Shown one piece after another: positions 1-10,116 of a stretch of DNA of 64,000 nt. Location of the stretch: the NCBI RefSeq assembly GCF_005771495.1, contig NZ_VAUW01000004.1, positions 186,001-250,000 of the forward strand, in the 5' to 3' direction. Under the pieces are notes generated by a model, which saw nothing but the letters and a program-made list of their open reading frames with translations, was not told the origin of the DNA and ran no database searches. Origin of the DNA: Maribacter sp. ACAM166. GTDB taxonomy: Bacteria > Bacteroidota > Bacteroidia > Flavobacteriales > Flavobacteriaceae. How positions within the stretch are numbered: position 1 is the stretch's first letter; every line of letters begins with the position of its first letter. The position numbers and the translations under genes are program-made.

Positions 1-1
1 C

Positions 2-559
2 TACAAATTTGGAATAGGAGCGATAAAGTCAGGGCAGAAGGAGCGTATGCTAACCTCTGGTTTTCTTCATGTTGATATTTCCCACTTGTTATTTAATATG
101 CTAACGCTGTATTTCTTTGCCAGCGTGGTAATCAATTGGTTTGGACCGATTGAATTTTTGATTATTTACTTTATAAGTCTTTTAGCAGGTAGCTTATTAG
201 CATTAAATTTTCATAAAGATGAACCATATTATTCCGCTGTAGGGGCAAGTGGTGCGGTTACCGGTATTTTGTATGCCGCAATTCTTTTACAACCAAACAT
301 GCAATTAGGGATACTATTTATTCCTATTCCCGTGCCAGCCTATGTTGTTGGTATTGGTTATTTGCTGTATTCGATCTATGGTATAAAAAAACGATTAGGT
401 AATATTGGCCATACGGCACACTTTGGTGGTGCGATTGGTGGTTACGCTTGTACGTTATTATTTATGCCAAGTCTTTTGCAGACGGAAACCTTAATGGTCG
501 GGTTACTTGCACTTCCAATTTTATTGCTTTTCGTTCTTGGAAAAATGGGTAAAATATAA
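2..559 (+). CDS. Rhomboid family intramembrane serine protease (5' partial)
   Basis: The reading frame is open from base 2 and runs through an internal ATG at 47, so the gene begins left of the window and only its C-terminal part (about 185 residues) is present. Hydrophobic segments alternate with the rhomboid signatures HVDISHLLFNM, GASGAVTG (nucleophile Ser in GASG) and GHTAHFGGAIGG (catalytic His). The family cleaves transmembrane substrates inside the inner membrane; the substrate here is unknown. The ATG at 47 is unlikely to be the true start because the residues just before it also fit the family (a YKFG-type segment ahead of the RMLTSGFLH block). Confidence 0.9.
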   Translation, partial: YKFGIGAIKSGQKERMLTSGFLHVDISHLLFNMLTLYFFASVVINWFGPIEFLIIYFISLLAGSLLALNFHKDEPYYSAVGASGAVTGILYAAILLQPNMQLGILFIPIPVPAYVVGIGYLLYSIYGIKKRLGNIGHTAHFGGAIGGYACTLLFMPSLLQTETLMVGLLALPILLLFVLGKMGKI

Positions 560-690
560 GTTCTTAAATTTACGGGTACCAATCAAAAAAATCTTCAAAA
601 GTATTGATTAGGTGGTATTTCATCGTATTTCTTAAGATAAATACAACATTTGAAACGTGTCTATCGTTATTGCAAAAAACCAAATTAGAC

Positions 691-2352
691 ATGAAATCAA
701 CTTTATCTATCAAAAAAATATGGCTAATGGCCATAACCGCAACTTTTGCAGTTGCGAGTTGTAGTGATGAAACTACGATTTTTGAAAACCCTGAGGATAA
801 TTTAATTAAAGAAACCGACCAATTAAAATTGGAAAATAGTGTGAATTTTGATCGCGCAGGTGTCCTAGATATTTATGAAGACCCGATTACAAGTGCAAAA
901 AGATATGGTAGCACTACCGGTAAAGTAGAACAAGCTGGAGATTATCCACTTACTTTAGTGGCTCAAATAGCACCACCTTCATTTAAAAACGGTGAAAATT
1001 TAGCGGCGACGCACGTAGCTCTTAATGGTGATTATGGTTATGTTTCTTATAATACTGTTGGTCAAGAATATGTTGGTGCTGTAGATGTAATCGATATTAG
1101 CGACCCAAATAATCCTACGGTAACCTCTAGAGTATATTTTACAAATGCTGACTTAAATTCAATTGCTTATGATAGAGGGTATGTTTATGTTGCCGGTGGT
1201 GTAGATTCTGAAAAATCAGTAACCGCTACGTCAAATTCATTAGTTGCTAAAATAGGGGTTGATAATGGAAGACTAAATACGTCCAATATTACTTTCGGTT
1301 TTCAAGAGGGGTTTAATGCTACTGATGTTAGTATAATAAATAACACAGTTTTGGTTACAAGTGGTCAAGATGGTTTTGTGGTCGCTTACGATAAAAGTGA
1401 TATGAGTACCTTGAGTGAAACGGCCTTTTCAGACTTGCGTTCAGTTGCGGTTAATGGTACCGAGATTGCAGTTTTAGATGCAGCACAAGGCGTAAGTGTT
1501 TTAGATCAAAATCTTACGATTACGAAAAGTATAGATATTGATTCTGATTTTGGAATTGATGCCAAGCGTACTTTAGCTTTTTCAGGTGACAATATTGTTG
1601 TTTCTGAAGGTTCAAAAGGGGCTGGTATTTATAATGCTTCGACGGGCAGTTTTATTGAGTATGTGCCGATACTTACATCTCCTGAAAATGCAGAACCAGG
1701 TGATATTGTAACCAACGGTGTTGCCGTAAATGATGATGTGCTTTTAATGGCAAATGGTGCAGGCGGACTTAGTCTTTCTGAAAAAAAGTTTGACAATACA
1801 GAAGGTGTAGGGGTAATTGAACTTAACGGTTCTATTAACTATGTAGCATCTAAAGGTGATTATATTTTTGCTGCCTCAGGTAAATCTGGTTTTCAGATTA
1901 TAAAATTAAATAAACCTAGCCAGAGTTTATTGACTAGATGTGAAAACTTGGCTTCATTTAGTGGTAGTTCAAATTATAAGGTTCCAGAGGGTGCTGAAGA
2001 AGCGTATTCAGGATCAAAGCGTTTTAACTCATTAACGGTTGATGGCTCTTTGTTATTATGTGGCTCATGGACGGTTAAGAATGATATTACTATTAATGAA
2101 GATGGTATCTTTGAAATGAACGGGACTATTGTTATAGGTAGATTTCATAAAAGGCGTGATGTCGTGGTTAAATCTGGATCAACACTCCGTATCGAAGGTA
2201 ATATGACTATTTATGGTGATTTAATACTTGAAGATGGGGCTGCATTAGAATTTCTAGGCGATCGCCCGATAGCTGCTATTTGGGGTAAAGTAACTAAAGA
2301 AGGAAATTCAACGGTAACAGGGGTATTCAATGATTACTACGGTAAGTTCTAA
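691..2352 (+). CDS. LVIVD-repeat beta-propeller lipoprotein
   Basis: Predicted surface or periplasmic lipoprotein of about 553 residues. The start at 691 is chosen because it gives a proper lipoprotein signal (basic MKST..KK, hydrophobic core, lipobox VASC with Cys near residue 24); an upstream in-frame TTG at 604 would bury that signal. The body has repeated propeller-like units such as YVYVAGG, VDVIDISDPNNP and DYIFAASGKSGFQI, typical of LVIVD-repeat proteins. The C-terminal ~130 residues look like a beta-solenoid-type region. No catalytic motif is visible, so binding or adhesion is only an inference. It ends at a terminator shared with the convergent downstream gene. Confidence 0.75.
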   Translation: MKSTLSIKKIWLMAITATFAVASCSDETTIFENPEDNLIKETDQLKLENSVNFDRAGVLDIYEDPITSAKRYGSTTGKVEQAGDYPLTLVAQIAPPSFKNGENLAATHVALNGDYGYVSYNTVGQEYVGAVDVIDISDPNNPTVTSRVYFTNADLNSIAYDRGYVYVAGGVDSEKSVTATSNSLVAKIGVDNGRLNTSNITFGFQEGFNATDVSIINNTVLVTSGQDGFVVAYDKSDMSTLSETAFSDLRSVAVNGTEIAVLDAAQGVSVLDQNLTITKSIDIDSDFGIDAKRTLAFSGDNIVVSEGSKGAGIYNASTGSFIEYVPILTSPENAEPGDIVTNGVAVNDDVLLMANGAGGLSLSEKKFDNTEGVGVIELNGSINYVASKGDYIFAASGKSGFQIIKLNKPSQSLLTRCENLASFSGSSNYKVPEGAEEAYSGSKRFNSLTVDGSLLLCGSWTVKNDITINEDGIFEMNGTIVIGRFHKRRDVVVKSGSTLRIEGNMTIYGDLILEDGAALEFLGDRPIAAIWGKVTKEGNSTVTGVFNDYYGKF

Positions 2353-2374
2353 TAAAGGGAAAGTATACTAAATA

Positions 2375-2405
2375 AAAGCCCCAAGGTATTTACCTTGGGG
2401 CTTTT
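2375..2405. terminator. Bidirectional intrinsic terminator
   Basis: Perfect 14-bp stem (AAAGCCCCAAGGTA / TACCTTGGGGCTTT) with a 2-nt loop, A-rich on the left and T-rich on the right. It lies between the convergent LVIVD and TlpA-like genes and can end transcription from both sides. Confidence 0.85.
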
Positions 2406-2425
2406 GATTTTAAATACTATTGTAT

Positions 2426-3544
2426 TTAATCTAATAGTTCAGCTACCTTTTGTTCAAGTGCAGGGCCTCTTAGGTTCTTAGCTACAATTACTCCATTCTC
2501 ATCCAATAAGAACGCTGCAGGTATTGCATCTACGTTATATAGTTTCGCTATTTTATCATCAAAATAAGCAATGTTTGAAATATGGTTCCATTCCAATCCG
2601 TCTTCTACAATCGCTTTTTTCCAGGCCTCTTCGGTTCTGTCTAAAGAAACACCAAGAACATTCAAGCCTTTACTATGGTATTTATTGTAAACTGCTACAA
2701 TATTAGGATTTTCAGCTCTACATGGTCTACACCATCCTGCCCAAAAATCAATTAAGGTAACCTTGCCTAAAACATCTTTCAAAGCTATTTCTTTACCATC
2801 AGGATTCGGACCTGAAAAATCTGGAGCTTTTGAGCCTATACGTGTGTTTTTACCGGCTTCCTCTGATTTCTTTAATTTTTCAATACCCTCTAGTACCTTT
2901 TTACCAGGTTGGGAATTTTTGATTTCTTCGGACATAGACTCGTAAATACCTTCAACTTCATCTACCCCAACAGCTTTTGTTGAAATAGCTCTATCAAGCA
3001 CCAACGCTGAGATTAAAGCCTTAGGATGGGCTTTCACGTAGTCTAATTCGAAATTTTTGTACTCATCCTGTAACTCCTTCATCTCATCTTGTAACGCCAA
3101 TGTTGCTTCACCAGAGGCTGCTTGCATATCTTTTTGAATTGATTGAGCTTGCAGTGAAATTTCCCTCGACTGCTTCATGTAGTCTGCAAAGGTCTCATTT
3201 TGGAAAGTTCCCGCTATTTCGGCAAAGCCCATACTATCTCTATGCGCGTTGAATTGTATGTTGCCATTTTCCAAGATTATTGCAGTATAACCAGGTAATT
3301 GTTCTACGAAAATGTAGTGAAGTTCAGGAATGTCTGATGTTCCTGTAAAAGTGAATTCACCATTGGTGGTAGTCGCTGTATCTACCTCAATAGGTTGATT
3401 GTCTTCACCTATCTTTTTTAGGAATACATTGGTACCCTCTTTTAATTCGCCTCGTAATGTTCCGTTTAAGGTAAAACCTTCCGGTTTAGAGTTGCAGCTG
3501 AACATTAAAATTCCTGCCAGTAGGATTAGAATACTATTTTTCAT
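2426..3544 (-). CDS. TlpA-like thioredoxin lipoprotein with N-terminal DUF4369-type domain
   Basis: 372-residue envelope thiol-disulfide oxidoreductase. The N-terminus MKNSILILLAGILMFSC is a lipoprotein signal with lipobox MFSC. Residues ~20-120 resemble the DUF4369 beta domain common in Bacteroidota TlpA relatives. A helical linker follows, then an AhpC/TSA-thioredoxin domain from ~235 with the redox motif WAGWCRPC and the cis-Pro region DAIPAAFLLD. The family reduces periplasmic disulfides, often during cytochrome c or metalloprotein maturation, but the partner cannot be told here. Single gene; a terminator follows it. Confidence 0.85.
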   Translation of the reverse strand: MKNSILILLAGILMFSCNSKPEGFTLNGTLRGELKEGTNVFLKKIGEDNQPIEVDTATTTNGEFTFTGTSDIPELHYIFVEQLPGYTAIILENGNIQFNAHRDSMGFAEIAGTFQNETFADYMKQSREISLQAQSIQKDMQAASGEATLALQDEMKELQDEYKNFELDYVKAHPKALISALVLDRAISTKAVGVDEVEGIYESMSEEIKNSQPGKKVLEGIEKLKKSEEAGKNTRIGSKAPDFSGPNPDGKEIALKDVLGKVTLIDFWAGWCRPCRAENPNIVAVYNKYHSKGLNVLGVSLDRTEEAWKKAIVEDGLEWNHISNIAYFDDKIAKLYNVDAIPAAFLLDENGVIVAKNLRGPALEQKVAELLD

Positions 3545-3595
3545 AAAATTTACTTAGTTTATTTTGCAAATGTACTTATATATAGGCGATAAAAA

Positions 3596-3627
3596 AAGAC
3601 CTCTAACGCAAGTGTTAGAGGTCTTTA
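3596..3627 (-). terminator. Intrinsic terminator downstream of the 3649-4152 gene
   Basis: Stem AAAGACCTCTAAC / GTTAGAGGTCTTT with a short loop and A-rich (minus-strand U) tract on the left. It sits just after the stop of the minus-strand outer-membrane gene and upstream of the TlpA-like gene, so the two are probably separate transcripts. Confidence 0.8.
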
Positions 3628-3648
3628 TAATTAAAGGTTGGTATCAGC

Positions 3649-4152
3649 TTAGAACTGATATCGAATCCCTAGGCCAATATCAAAATCGAAATTATCAGAA
3701 AATCCATCATATCCGATAACTCCTACTTCTGGTCTAAAATCCAATGATAGGATCAATGGGATATCAAAATTATATTCGATTCCAATATCTCCTGCGGCAA
3801 ATACAAATATACCGCCATTATCGTCGTTATTGGGTCTGCTTGGAAAGTCTACACTTCCTAATCCACCACCAACACCGTAGTACCAGTTAAAGTTATTTTC
3901 AATAGTGCGTACCCATTGGTAGAGTCCAGCAATTTTAAATGCGTTAAAATTTCTACTGTCTCTCCAGCCTAAATCAAATTCAGCTCTATTACCTATTCCT
4001 AGCGATTTTTGATAACTGATTTCCGCACCAAATCCGTCACTATCGCCTAAGCGCAATCCTAAAGCGTGATTGGCTATATCCTGTGCGGAAATTGAGCAGG
4101 TAGCCATAAATGCTAATACCGAAATACCTTTTAAAATCTTCATATAGTTCAT
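3649..4152 (-). CDS. Small secreted outer-membrane beta-barrel-like protein
   Basis: 167 residues with a clear signal peptide (MNYMKILKGISVLAFMATCSISAQ, cleavage near SAQ-D). The mature part alternates polar and aromatic residues in short strands and ends in an aromatic residue (GIRYQF), as in small outer-membrane barrels. No family more specific than porin-like can be assigned. A second Met (residue 4) is an equally possible start. It is divergent from the FAD/Fe-S oxidoreductase, sharing an 81-bp intergenic region. Confidence 0.7.
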   Translation of the reverse strand: MNYMKILKGISVLAFMATCSISAQDIANHALGLRLGDSDGFGAEISYQKSLGIGNRAEFDLGWRDSRNFNAFKIAGLYQWVRTIENNFNWYYGVGGGLGSVDFPSRPNNDDNGGIFVFAAGDIGIEYNFDIPLILSLDFRPEVGVIGYDGFSDNFDFDIGLGIRYQF

Positions 4153-4206
4153 AATGTTTATGATGAAAAATGAGCTTATTTATAACGTAGCTCACACAAT
4201 AAAACT

Positions 4207-4214
4207 TAATTTTG
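4207..4214 (+). promoter_or_regulatory. Candidate Bacteroidota -7 box for the FAD/Fe-S gene
   Basis: TAATTTTG matches the TAnnTTTG -7 consensus and lies 20 bp before the TTG start at 4234. No good TTG -33 box is seen at normal spacing, so this is tentative. Confidence 0.3.
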
Positions 4215-4233
4215 CAATTAAAATTGTGCTACG

Positions 4234-7152
4234 TTGAATAAAAATTCGTTGTCAAATTTACAACAAGATTTAGAAGGAGAACTACGATATGATGACCTTA
4301 CAAAAGCTCTTTATGCTACTGATGCATCCGTTTATCGTAAAATTCCAATAGGTGTTGCCTTTCCAAAATCTATAGCCGATATAAAATCGGTTATTCGATT
4401 TGCAAATGAGGAGAAAATCGGATTGATACCTAGAACTGCAGGCACATCATTAGCTGGGCAATGCGTGGGAGATGGTTTGGTGGTTGATGTTTCAAAACAT
4501 TTTACAAAGATTATTAGTCTAGATGAAGTTAAAAAACAAGTAACCGTTCAGCCGGGAGTTATTAGAGATGAGCTGAATCAATATTTAAAACCCCACGGAT
4601 TGTTTTTCGGACCCAATACATCGACATCGAATAGATGTATGATTGGTGGTATGGTGGGAAATAATTCATCGGGTACAACCTCTATTCAGTATGGGGTAAC
4701 TAGGGATAAGGTTATTTCTTTAAAAACTATTTTGGCCGATGGAAGTGAGGCTGAATTTGGTAGGATTTCTTCAGAAGAATTTCATCAAAAATGCGCTGGT
4801 TCAAAATTTGAAGCATCACTTTATAAAAGTATATATAAAGAATTAATTGACAAGGAAGTAGCGGAAGAGATAATTAGTAATTTTCCTAAACCCGAAATAC
4901 ATAGAAGAAATACAGGATATGCCGTAGATGAACTTTTAAAATCGGAGTTGTTCGGTGGTGCGAAATCCTATTTTAATATGGCCGAACTACTATGTGGTAG
5001 TGAAGGTACTTTAGCGTTTACGACAGAAATTACGATTCAACTTGATGATCTTCCACCTGCATTCTCAGCTATGGTGGTGACACACTATACATCTTTAGAA
5101 GATTGTTTGGTGGATGTGGTTCCTGTTATGGAGCATCCATTACAATTATGTGAAATGATGGACAAGGTTATTTTAGATTGCACGAAAAATAATCGTGCAC
5201 AAATGGCCAACCGATTTTTTGTAGAAGGAGATCCAGAAGCATTATTGATGTTGCAACTAAGCGCTCATACAGAGGTTGAGCTTGATACTGAAATAGCTTC
5301 TTTAATTAAAACTATAAAAAAATCTGGATTAAGTTATGCTAATGCCATTCTTGTAGGCGATAATATAGCGAAAGCTATTGAGCTTCGTAAAGCGGGATTG
5401 GGACTTTTAGGGAACATAGTAGGGGACATGAAGGCGGTTGCCTGTATAGAAGATACTGCAGTGGCACTAACGGATTTAAAGGAATTTATCGGGGAGTTTA
5501 CTCAAATCATGAAAGGCTACGACCAGAAAGCGGTGTATTATGCACATGCGGGTGCTGGTGAGCTTCATTTGAGACCGATTCTCAATCTTAAAAAATCTTC
5601 TGATGTTTCCTTATTTAGAGCTATAACCACTGATGTTGCTAAGCTTACAAAAAAGTATAGGGGTTCATTTAGTGGTGAACATGGTGATGGTATCGTTCGT
5701 GCCGAGTTTATTCCATTAATGATAGGAGAGAAGAATTATGAATTGCTAAGACGGGTAAAGTCTTACTTTGATCCACAAGGCATCTTTAATATAGGTAAGA
5801 TTGTCGATGCGTACCCAATGGATAAATCGTTTCGATATGAAATTGATCGAGAAGAGCCTGATATTAAAACGTTGATGGATTTTTCTGATAGCGAGGGAAT
5901 ATTAAAGGCGGCAGAAAAGTGCAACGGTAGTGGAGATTGTCGTAAGACTCATCATATGAGTGGTGGTATGTGCCCAAGTTATCACGTGACTAAAAATGAG
6001 AAAGATACGACCCGTGGCAGGGCAAATGCATTAAGAGAGTTTTTGACAAATCCAAAGAGTGCCTCGCAAAACGCTTTTGATAGCGCTGAGTTGAAAGAGG
6101 TATTTGATTTATGTATTAGCTGTAAGGCCTGTGCAAGTGAGTGTCCAAGTAATGTAGATATCTCAACGTTAAAAGCTGAATTTTTATATCAATACCAAGA
6201 AGTAAACGGGTACCCCTTAAGAGGGAAATTGTTTGCCTATAACACGATGTTGAATAGTTTTGGAAGTAAAGTATCAGGACTTACAAATGCTGTGTATGAT
6301 TCTAAACTATTGGGTAGATTACTTAAGAAAGCAAGTGGTGTTGCCAAAGAAAGAAGCCTACCAAATGTTTATAGCTTTAATTTCGATAAATACCTTCAAG
6401 ACTTTACTAATCAGAATACTGCCTCAAAACACAAAGTAGTTTTATTTATTGATGAGTTTACAAAGTATTTGGATATTGAAGTAGGTAAGGATGCTATAGC
6501 CTTACTGGTGAAACTGGGGTATGACGTAGAACTATTCTATGCCGAAAGTGGCCGTACATTTCTTTCCAAAGGGTTTTTGAAACAAGCACAAAAACTGGCT
6601 AAGAAAAATACAAAGGAACTTTCAAGATTCGCAGCACTTGGGTTACCAATACTTGGTTTAGAGCCATCAGCCATACTTTCTTTTAGGGATGAGTATTTGA
6701 GAATGACCGATGACAAGGAAGTCTCCAAAAGCATTGCAGACCACTCTTTTTTAATTGAAGAATTTTTGGCCAATGAGATTACTTCCGGAAAAATAGAAGC
6801 ATCTGCATTTACAGAGGAAACCAAGGATATAAAAATTCATAATCATTGTCATCAAAAAGCGATAAGTAATCAAAAAGTCACTTTTGATGTTTTAAATCTA
6901 CCTATAAATTATAAAGTCACGATAATAGCTTCAGGGTGTTGCGGTATGGCGGGTTCATTTGGTTATGAAAAGGAGCATTATGAAACTAGTATGAAAATAG
7001 GAGCGTTAAAATTGTTTCCGGCTGTTTCTAAAACTGCACCGACCACCATAATCGCAGCAAATGGCACAAGTTGTAGGCATCAGATATTTGATGGAACAAA
7101 AAGAATTGCAAAACATCCAGTTAGTATATTGAAAGAGGCTTTATTGAATTAG
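4234..7152 (+). CDS. FAD-binding and (Fe-S)-binding oxidoreductase (D-lactate/2-hydroxyacid dehydrogenase-like, YdiJ type)
   Basis: 972-residue fusion. Residues ~35-265 form a FAD-binding PCMH domain (GTSLAGQCVG, GGMVGNNSSG), ~280-545 a FAD-oxidase C-terminal domain (HAGAGELHLRP, SGEHGDGIVR), ~565-650 a 4Fe-4S dicluster region (CNGSGDCRKTHHMSGGMC and CISCKACASECP), and ~840-950 a CCG-type cysteine-rich domain (HNHCHQKA, GCCGMAGSFGYE). Such enzymes oxidise D-2-hydroxyacids and pass electrons to the respiratory chain; the exact substrate is not readable. The start is TTG: there is no Met before the conserved N-terminal segment, so the alternative start is favoured. Monocistronic. Confidence 0.9.
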   Translation: MNKNSLSNLQQDLEGELRYDDLTKALYATDASVYRKIPIGVAFPKSIADIKSVIRFANEEKIGLIPRTAGTSLAGQCVGDGLVVDVSKHFTKIISLDEVKKQVTVQPGVIRDELNQYLKPHGLFFGPNTSTSNRCMIGGMVGNNSSGTTSIQYGVTRDKVISLKTILADGSEAEFGRISSEEFHQKCAGSKFEASLYKSIYKELIDKEVAEEIISNFPKPEIHRRNTGYAVDELLKSELFGGAKSYFNMAELLCGSEGTLAFTTEITIQLDDLPPAFSAMVVTHYTSLEDCLVDVVPVMEHPLQLCEMMDKVILDCTKNNRAQMANRFFVEGDPEALLMLQLSAHTEVELDTEIASLIKTIKKSGLSYANAILVGDNIAKAIELRKAGLGLLGNIVGDMKAVACIEDTAVALTDLKEFIGEFTQIMKGYDQKAVYYAHAGAGELHLRPILNLKKSSDVSLFRAITTDVAKLTKKYRGSFSGEHGDGIVRAEFIPLMIGEKNYELLRRVKSYFDPQGIFNIGKIVDAYPMDKSFRYEIDREEPDIKTLMDFSDSEGILKAAEKCNGSGDCRKTHHMSGGMCPSYHVTKNEKDTTRGRANALREFLTNPKSASQNAFDSAELKEVFDLCISCKACASECPSNVDISTLKAEFLYQYQEVNGYPLRGKLFAYNTMLNSFGSKVSGLTNAVYDSKLLGRLLKKASGVAKERSLPNVYSFNFDKYLQDFTNQNTASKHKVVLFIDEFTKYLDIEVGKDAIALLVKLGYDVELFYAESGRTFLSKGFLKQAQKLAKKNTKELSRFAALGLPILGLEPSAILSFRDEYLRMTDDKEVSKSIADHSFLIEEFLANEITSGKIEASAFTEETKDIKIHNHCHQKAISNQKVTFDVLNLPINYKVTIIASGCCGMAGSFGYEKEHYETSMKIGALKLFPAVSKTAPTTIIAANGTSCRHQIFDGTKRIAKHPVSILKEALLN

Positions 7153-7597
7153 GTCCTACTGATTCCATAATTTTATTATTTTTTGATGCGTAATTTTGGT
7201 TATGAGTTTTTTTAGATTCACAGACTTTACATCTTTGGCCATAAAGAAAGGAAGCTAATTTATCGTTTTCGTATCGCTATTATTTCCAAGGCTACAGCGC
7301 ATAGGCCAAAACGGACATGTGCTTTTCCTAAACGCTAGAATTTGGATATAAACAGTCATTCGCTCTCGCTCTTGATATTTTATTTGTGCTTTAATATTTC
7401 ACCCTATTGTAATCAGTGAAAAAAGCATCAATATTTTATAATGATGAAGTTAAATTATCATCATCAAAGTTTGTAACAGGTAAACTAGTATTAAGCACTT
7501 TTAAAATTTTTCTATTATACATTTAACATTTACCTTTGAAACCTGGGCTATCTTAAGTATAACAAGCCTAAATCCATTAATTTAGAACATATATATC
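7153..7597. other. Intergenic gap upstream of aroC
   Basis: No convincing reading frame on either strand. It contains a small inverted repeat (ATGATGA at 7441-7447 with TCATCAT at 7458-7464) and, near the right end, a candidate aroC -7 box. The rest shows no recognisable structure. Confidence 0.5.
7531..7538 (+). promoter_or_regulatory. Candidate -7 box of aroC
   Basis: TACCTTTG is an exact TAnnTTTG match. It would give a 5' leader of about 50 nt before the ATG at 7598. A T-rich stretch lies around 7507-7511 where a -33 element would be, but it is not a clean TTG. Confidence 0.45.
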
Positions 7598-8662
7598 ATG
7601 GCCGGAAACAGCTTTGGAACCATATTTAGAGTAAGTACTTTTGGAGAATCACACGGGAAAGCAATTGGAGGTGTAATTGATGGCTGCCCATCTGGAATCG
7701 AATTAAATTTAACCGAAATCCAGAGTGATTTAGATCGTCGAAAACCGGGGCAATCTGCTATAGTTACCCAACGAAAGGAACCAGACGAAGTTGAGTTTTT
7801 CTCAGGAATTTTTGAAGGTAAAACTACAGGGACCCCAATTGGTTTTGCAATTCATAACACAAATCAAAAATCTCAAGACTACGGTCATATTAAGGATTCA
7901 TACAGGCCATCTCACGCTGATTATGTTTATGATCAGAAGTATGGATTTAGAGATTATCGTGGAGGAGGAAGAAGTTCTGCCAGAGAAACAGCTAGTAGGG
8001 TAGTAGCTGGTGCTATTGCTAAGCAATTTCTTAAAAATGTTACCATTCAAGCATATGTGTCACAAGTTGGGGATATGCGATTGAATAAGGGGTATAAAGA
8101 ATTAGATTTATCACTTACCGAATCGAATGCCGTTCGCTGTCCTGATCCAGAAGTGGCTTTGAAAATGGAAGAGTATATCAAATCGATTAAAAAAGAAGGT
8201 GATACAATAGGCGGAGTGATTACTTGTGTTGCTAAAAATGTACCCATCGGTTTAGGAGAACCTGTTTTCGATAAGCTTCACGCAGAATTAGGTAAAGCAA
8301 TGCTTTCCATTAATGCGGTGAAAGGTTTTGAATATGGTAGCGGTTTTGAAGGGGTGAAAATGAAAGGTAGCGACCATAATGACCAATTTAATAGTGATGG
8401 GTCTACTAAAACGAACTTTAGTGGCGGTATACAAGGTGGAATAAGTAATGGTATGGATATTTATTTCAATGTTGCCTTTAAACCTGTAGCCACTGTTATT
8501 CAAGGGTACGAGACTATAGATAAAGAGGGAAATAAAGTTCAAGCACAAGGAAAAGGTAGGCATGATCCATGTGTTGTACCAAGAGCGGTACCAATTGTTG
8601 AAGCAATGACAGCTTTGGTTTTGGCAGACTATGCATTAATTAACAGAACTATAAAATTATAG
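7598..8662 (+). CDS. aroC: Chorismate synthase
   Basis: 354 residues, the normal family length. It catalyses the last shikimate-pathway step, EPSP to chorismate, in the cytoplasm using reduced FMN. Signatures are [14 protein letters not shown] at the N-terminus, the arginine-rich FMN/EPSP segment [18 protein letters not shown], and the C-terminal [17 protein letters not shown]. No other shikimate genes are adjacent, as is common in this group. Start ATG is unambiguous because the family N-terminus ([20 protein letters not shown]) begins there. Confidence 0.97.
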   Translation: MAGNSFGTIFRVSTFGESHGKAIGGVIDGCPSGIELNLTEIQSDLDRRKPGQSAIVTQRKEPDEVEFFSGIFEGKTTGTPIGFAIHNTNQKSQDYGHIKDSYRPSHADYVYDQKYGFRDYRGGGRSSARETASRVVAGAIAKQFLKNVTIQAYVSQVGDMRLNKGYKELDLSLTESNAVRCPDPEVALKMEEYIKSIKKEGDTIGGVITCVAKNVPIGLGEPVFDKLHAELGKAMLSINAVKGFEYGSGFEGVKMKGSDHNDQFNSDGSTKTNFSGGIQGGISNGMDIYFNVAFKPVATVIQGYETIDKEGNKVQAQGKGRHDPCVVPRAVPIVEAMTALVLADYALINRTIKL

Positions 8663-8723
8663 GTTTCCTTTTTAGCACTTTTACGAGCAAAATACTATCT
8701 TTCTTCCCTAAACCAAATTATAT

Positions 8724-10031
8724 ATGAGGAAGCTAGAGTTGCATTGGCAAATTCTATTGGGAATGTTGGCAGGTGTTTTATTCGCCTTAGCTATGGTTCA
8801 ATTGGAATGGGGACCTAAATTTATATCGGATTGGATAAAGCCTTTTGGTACTATTTTCATCAATTCCTTAAAACTCATTGCAGTCCCCCTTATTTTGGCC
8901 TCTTTAATAAAAGGTGTATCTGATTTAAAGGATATTTCAAAACTTTCTAAAATGGGTGGGCGTACGATTGCCATCTATATAATTACAACGGTTGTTGCAG
9001 TTTCTATTGGTTTAGGAGTGGTTAATATTGTAAAGCCAGGTTCCTCTATAAGCGAAGAAACCCGAAGCGAATTGGTAGAAAGTTATAAAAGCGATGCCGA
9101 TGCGATAAAATCTAAAGCAGATAAGCAAAAGGAAGCAGGTCCTTTACAGGCATTAGAAGATTTAGTACCTAGTAATATATTTCAGGCAGCTTCGGATAAT
9201 GGAAATATGTTGCAAGTAATTTTCTTTGCTATATTTTTCGGCGTTGGTCTAATACTCATACCTGAAGAGCAATCCTCGCCTGTTAAAAAGTTTTTTGATG
9301 GTTTTAATGAAGTTATTTTAAAACTGATTGATCTCATTATGTTAGCGGCACCTTTTGGTGTTTTTGCTCTATTGGCTGCATTGGTAGTAGAATCTCCAAG
9401 TTTAGATTTATTTAAGGCTTTGGCATGGTATGCTTTCTGTGTCGTACTTGGGTTGAGCTTAATGTTAGGCGTATATCTGCTAATAGTTTGGATTGTCACA
9501 AAAACCTCACCAAGTACGTTTATGAAAGGAATGTCTCCAGCTCAATTGCTGGCTTTTTCAACAAGTTCAAGTGCGGCTACCTTACCTGTTACCATGGAAC
9601 GGGTTGAGGAGCATTTGGGAGTAGATGAGGAGGTGACAAGTTTTGTGCTTCCAATTGGTGCAACCATAAATATGGATGGTACCAGTTTGTATCAAGCAAT
9701 AGCTGCCGTTTTTATAGCACAGGCTTTTGGTATGGATTTGAGTTTATCTGCTCAATTAGGGATAGTTGTAACTGCGACCTTAGCATCTATTGGTAGCGCA
9801 GCGGTTCCAGGAGCAGGAATGGTTATGTTGGTTATTGTTTTGGCACAGGCAGGAATTCCAGAAGCAGGATTAGCTCTGATTTTTGCCGTCGATAGACCGT
9901 TGGATATGTGTCGTACAGTAATTAATGTTTCAGGTGATGCTGCAGTTTCGATGATGGTGGCAAAATCGGTTGGTAAATTGAATACTCCCAAAGTTAAAAA
10001 TTGGGATGATAATTATAAAAAGAAACCCTAG
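8724..10031 (+). CDS. Dicarboxylate/amino acid:cation symporter (DAACS family, GltP/DctA-like)
   Basis: 435-residue inner-membrane transporter with about eight hydrophobic segments. The family hallmark motifs are present: the serine-rich hairpin AFSTSSSAATLPVT, NMDGTSLYQA, a second hairpin SIGSAAVPGAG, and RPLDMCRTVINVSGDA. The family couples Na+ or H+ to uptake of glutamate, aspartate or C4-dicarboxylates; the motif set does not settle which substrate. A charged loop at ~110-150 replaces the shorter loop of E. coli GltP. It follows aroC after 61 bp with no clear terminator, so co-transcription is possible. Confidence 0.93.
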   Translation: MRKLELHWQILLGMLAGVLFALAMVQLEWGPKFISDWIKPFGTIFINSLKLIAVPLILASLIKGVSDLKDISKLSKMGGRTIAIYIITTVVAVSIGLGVVNIVKPGSSISEETRSELVESYKSDADAIKSKADKQKEAGPLQALEDLVPSNIFQAASDNGNMLQVIFFAIFFGVGLILIPEEQSSPVKKFFDGFNEVILKLIDLIMLAAPFGVFALLAALVVESPSLDLFKALAWYAFCVVLGLSLMLGVYLLIVWIVTKTSPSTFMKGMSPAQLLAFSTSSSAATLPVTMERVEEHLGVDEEVTSFVLPIGATINMDGTSLYQAIAAVFIAQAFGMDLSLSAQLGIVVTATLASIGSAAVPGAGMVMLVIVLAQAGIPEAGLALIFAVDRPLDMCRTVINVSGDAAVSMMVAKSVGKLNTPKVKNWDDNYKKKP

Positions 10032-10116
10032 TGCTACATAGAAATTACAACCTATTTTGAAGTATGGTAGTACTAATTTAGCATAACCAATATAATAAAC
10101 GTATTGACACCTACGG

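Noticed and set aside
604..690. Extended N-terminus of the LVIVD lipoprotein from an upstream TTG
   Set aside because: It would place 29 residues before a well-formed lipoprotein signal peptide.
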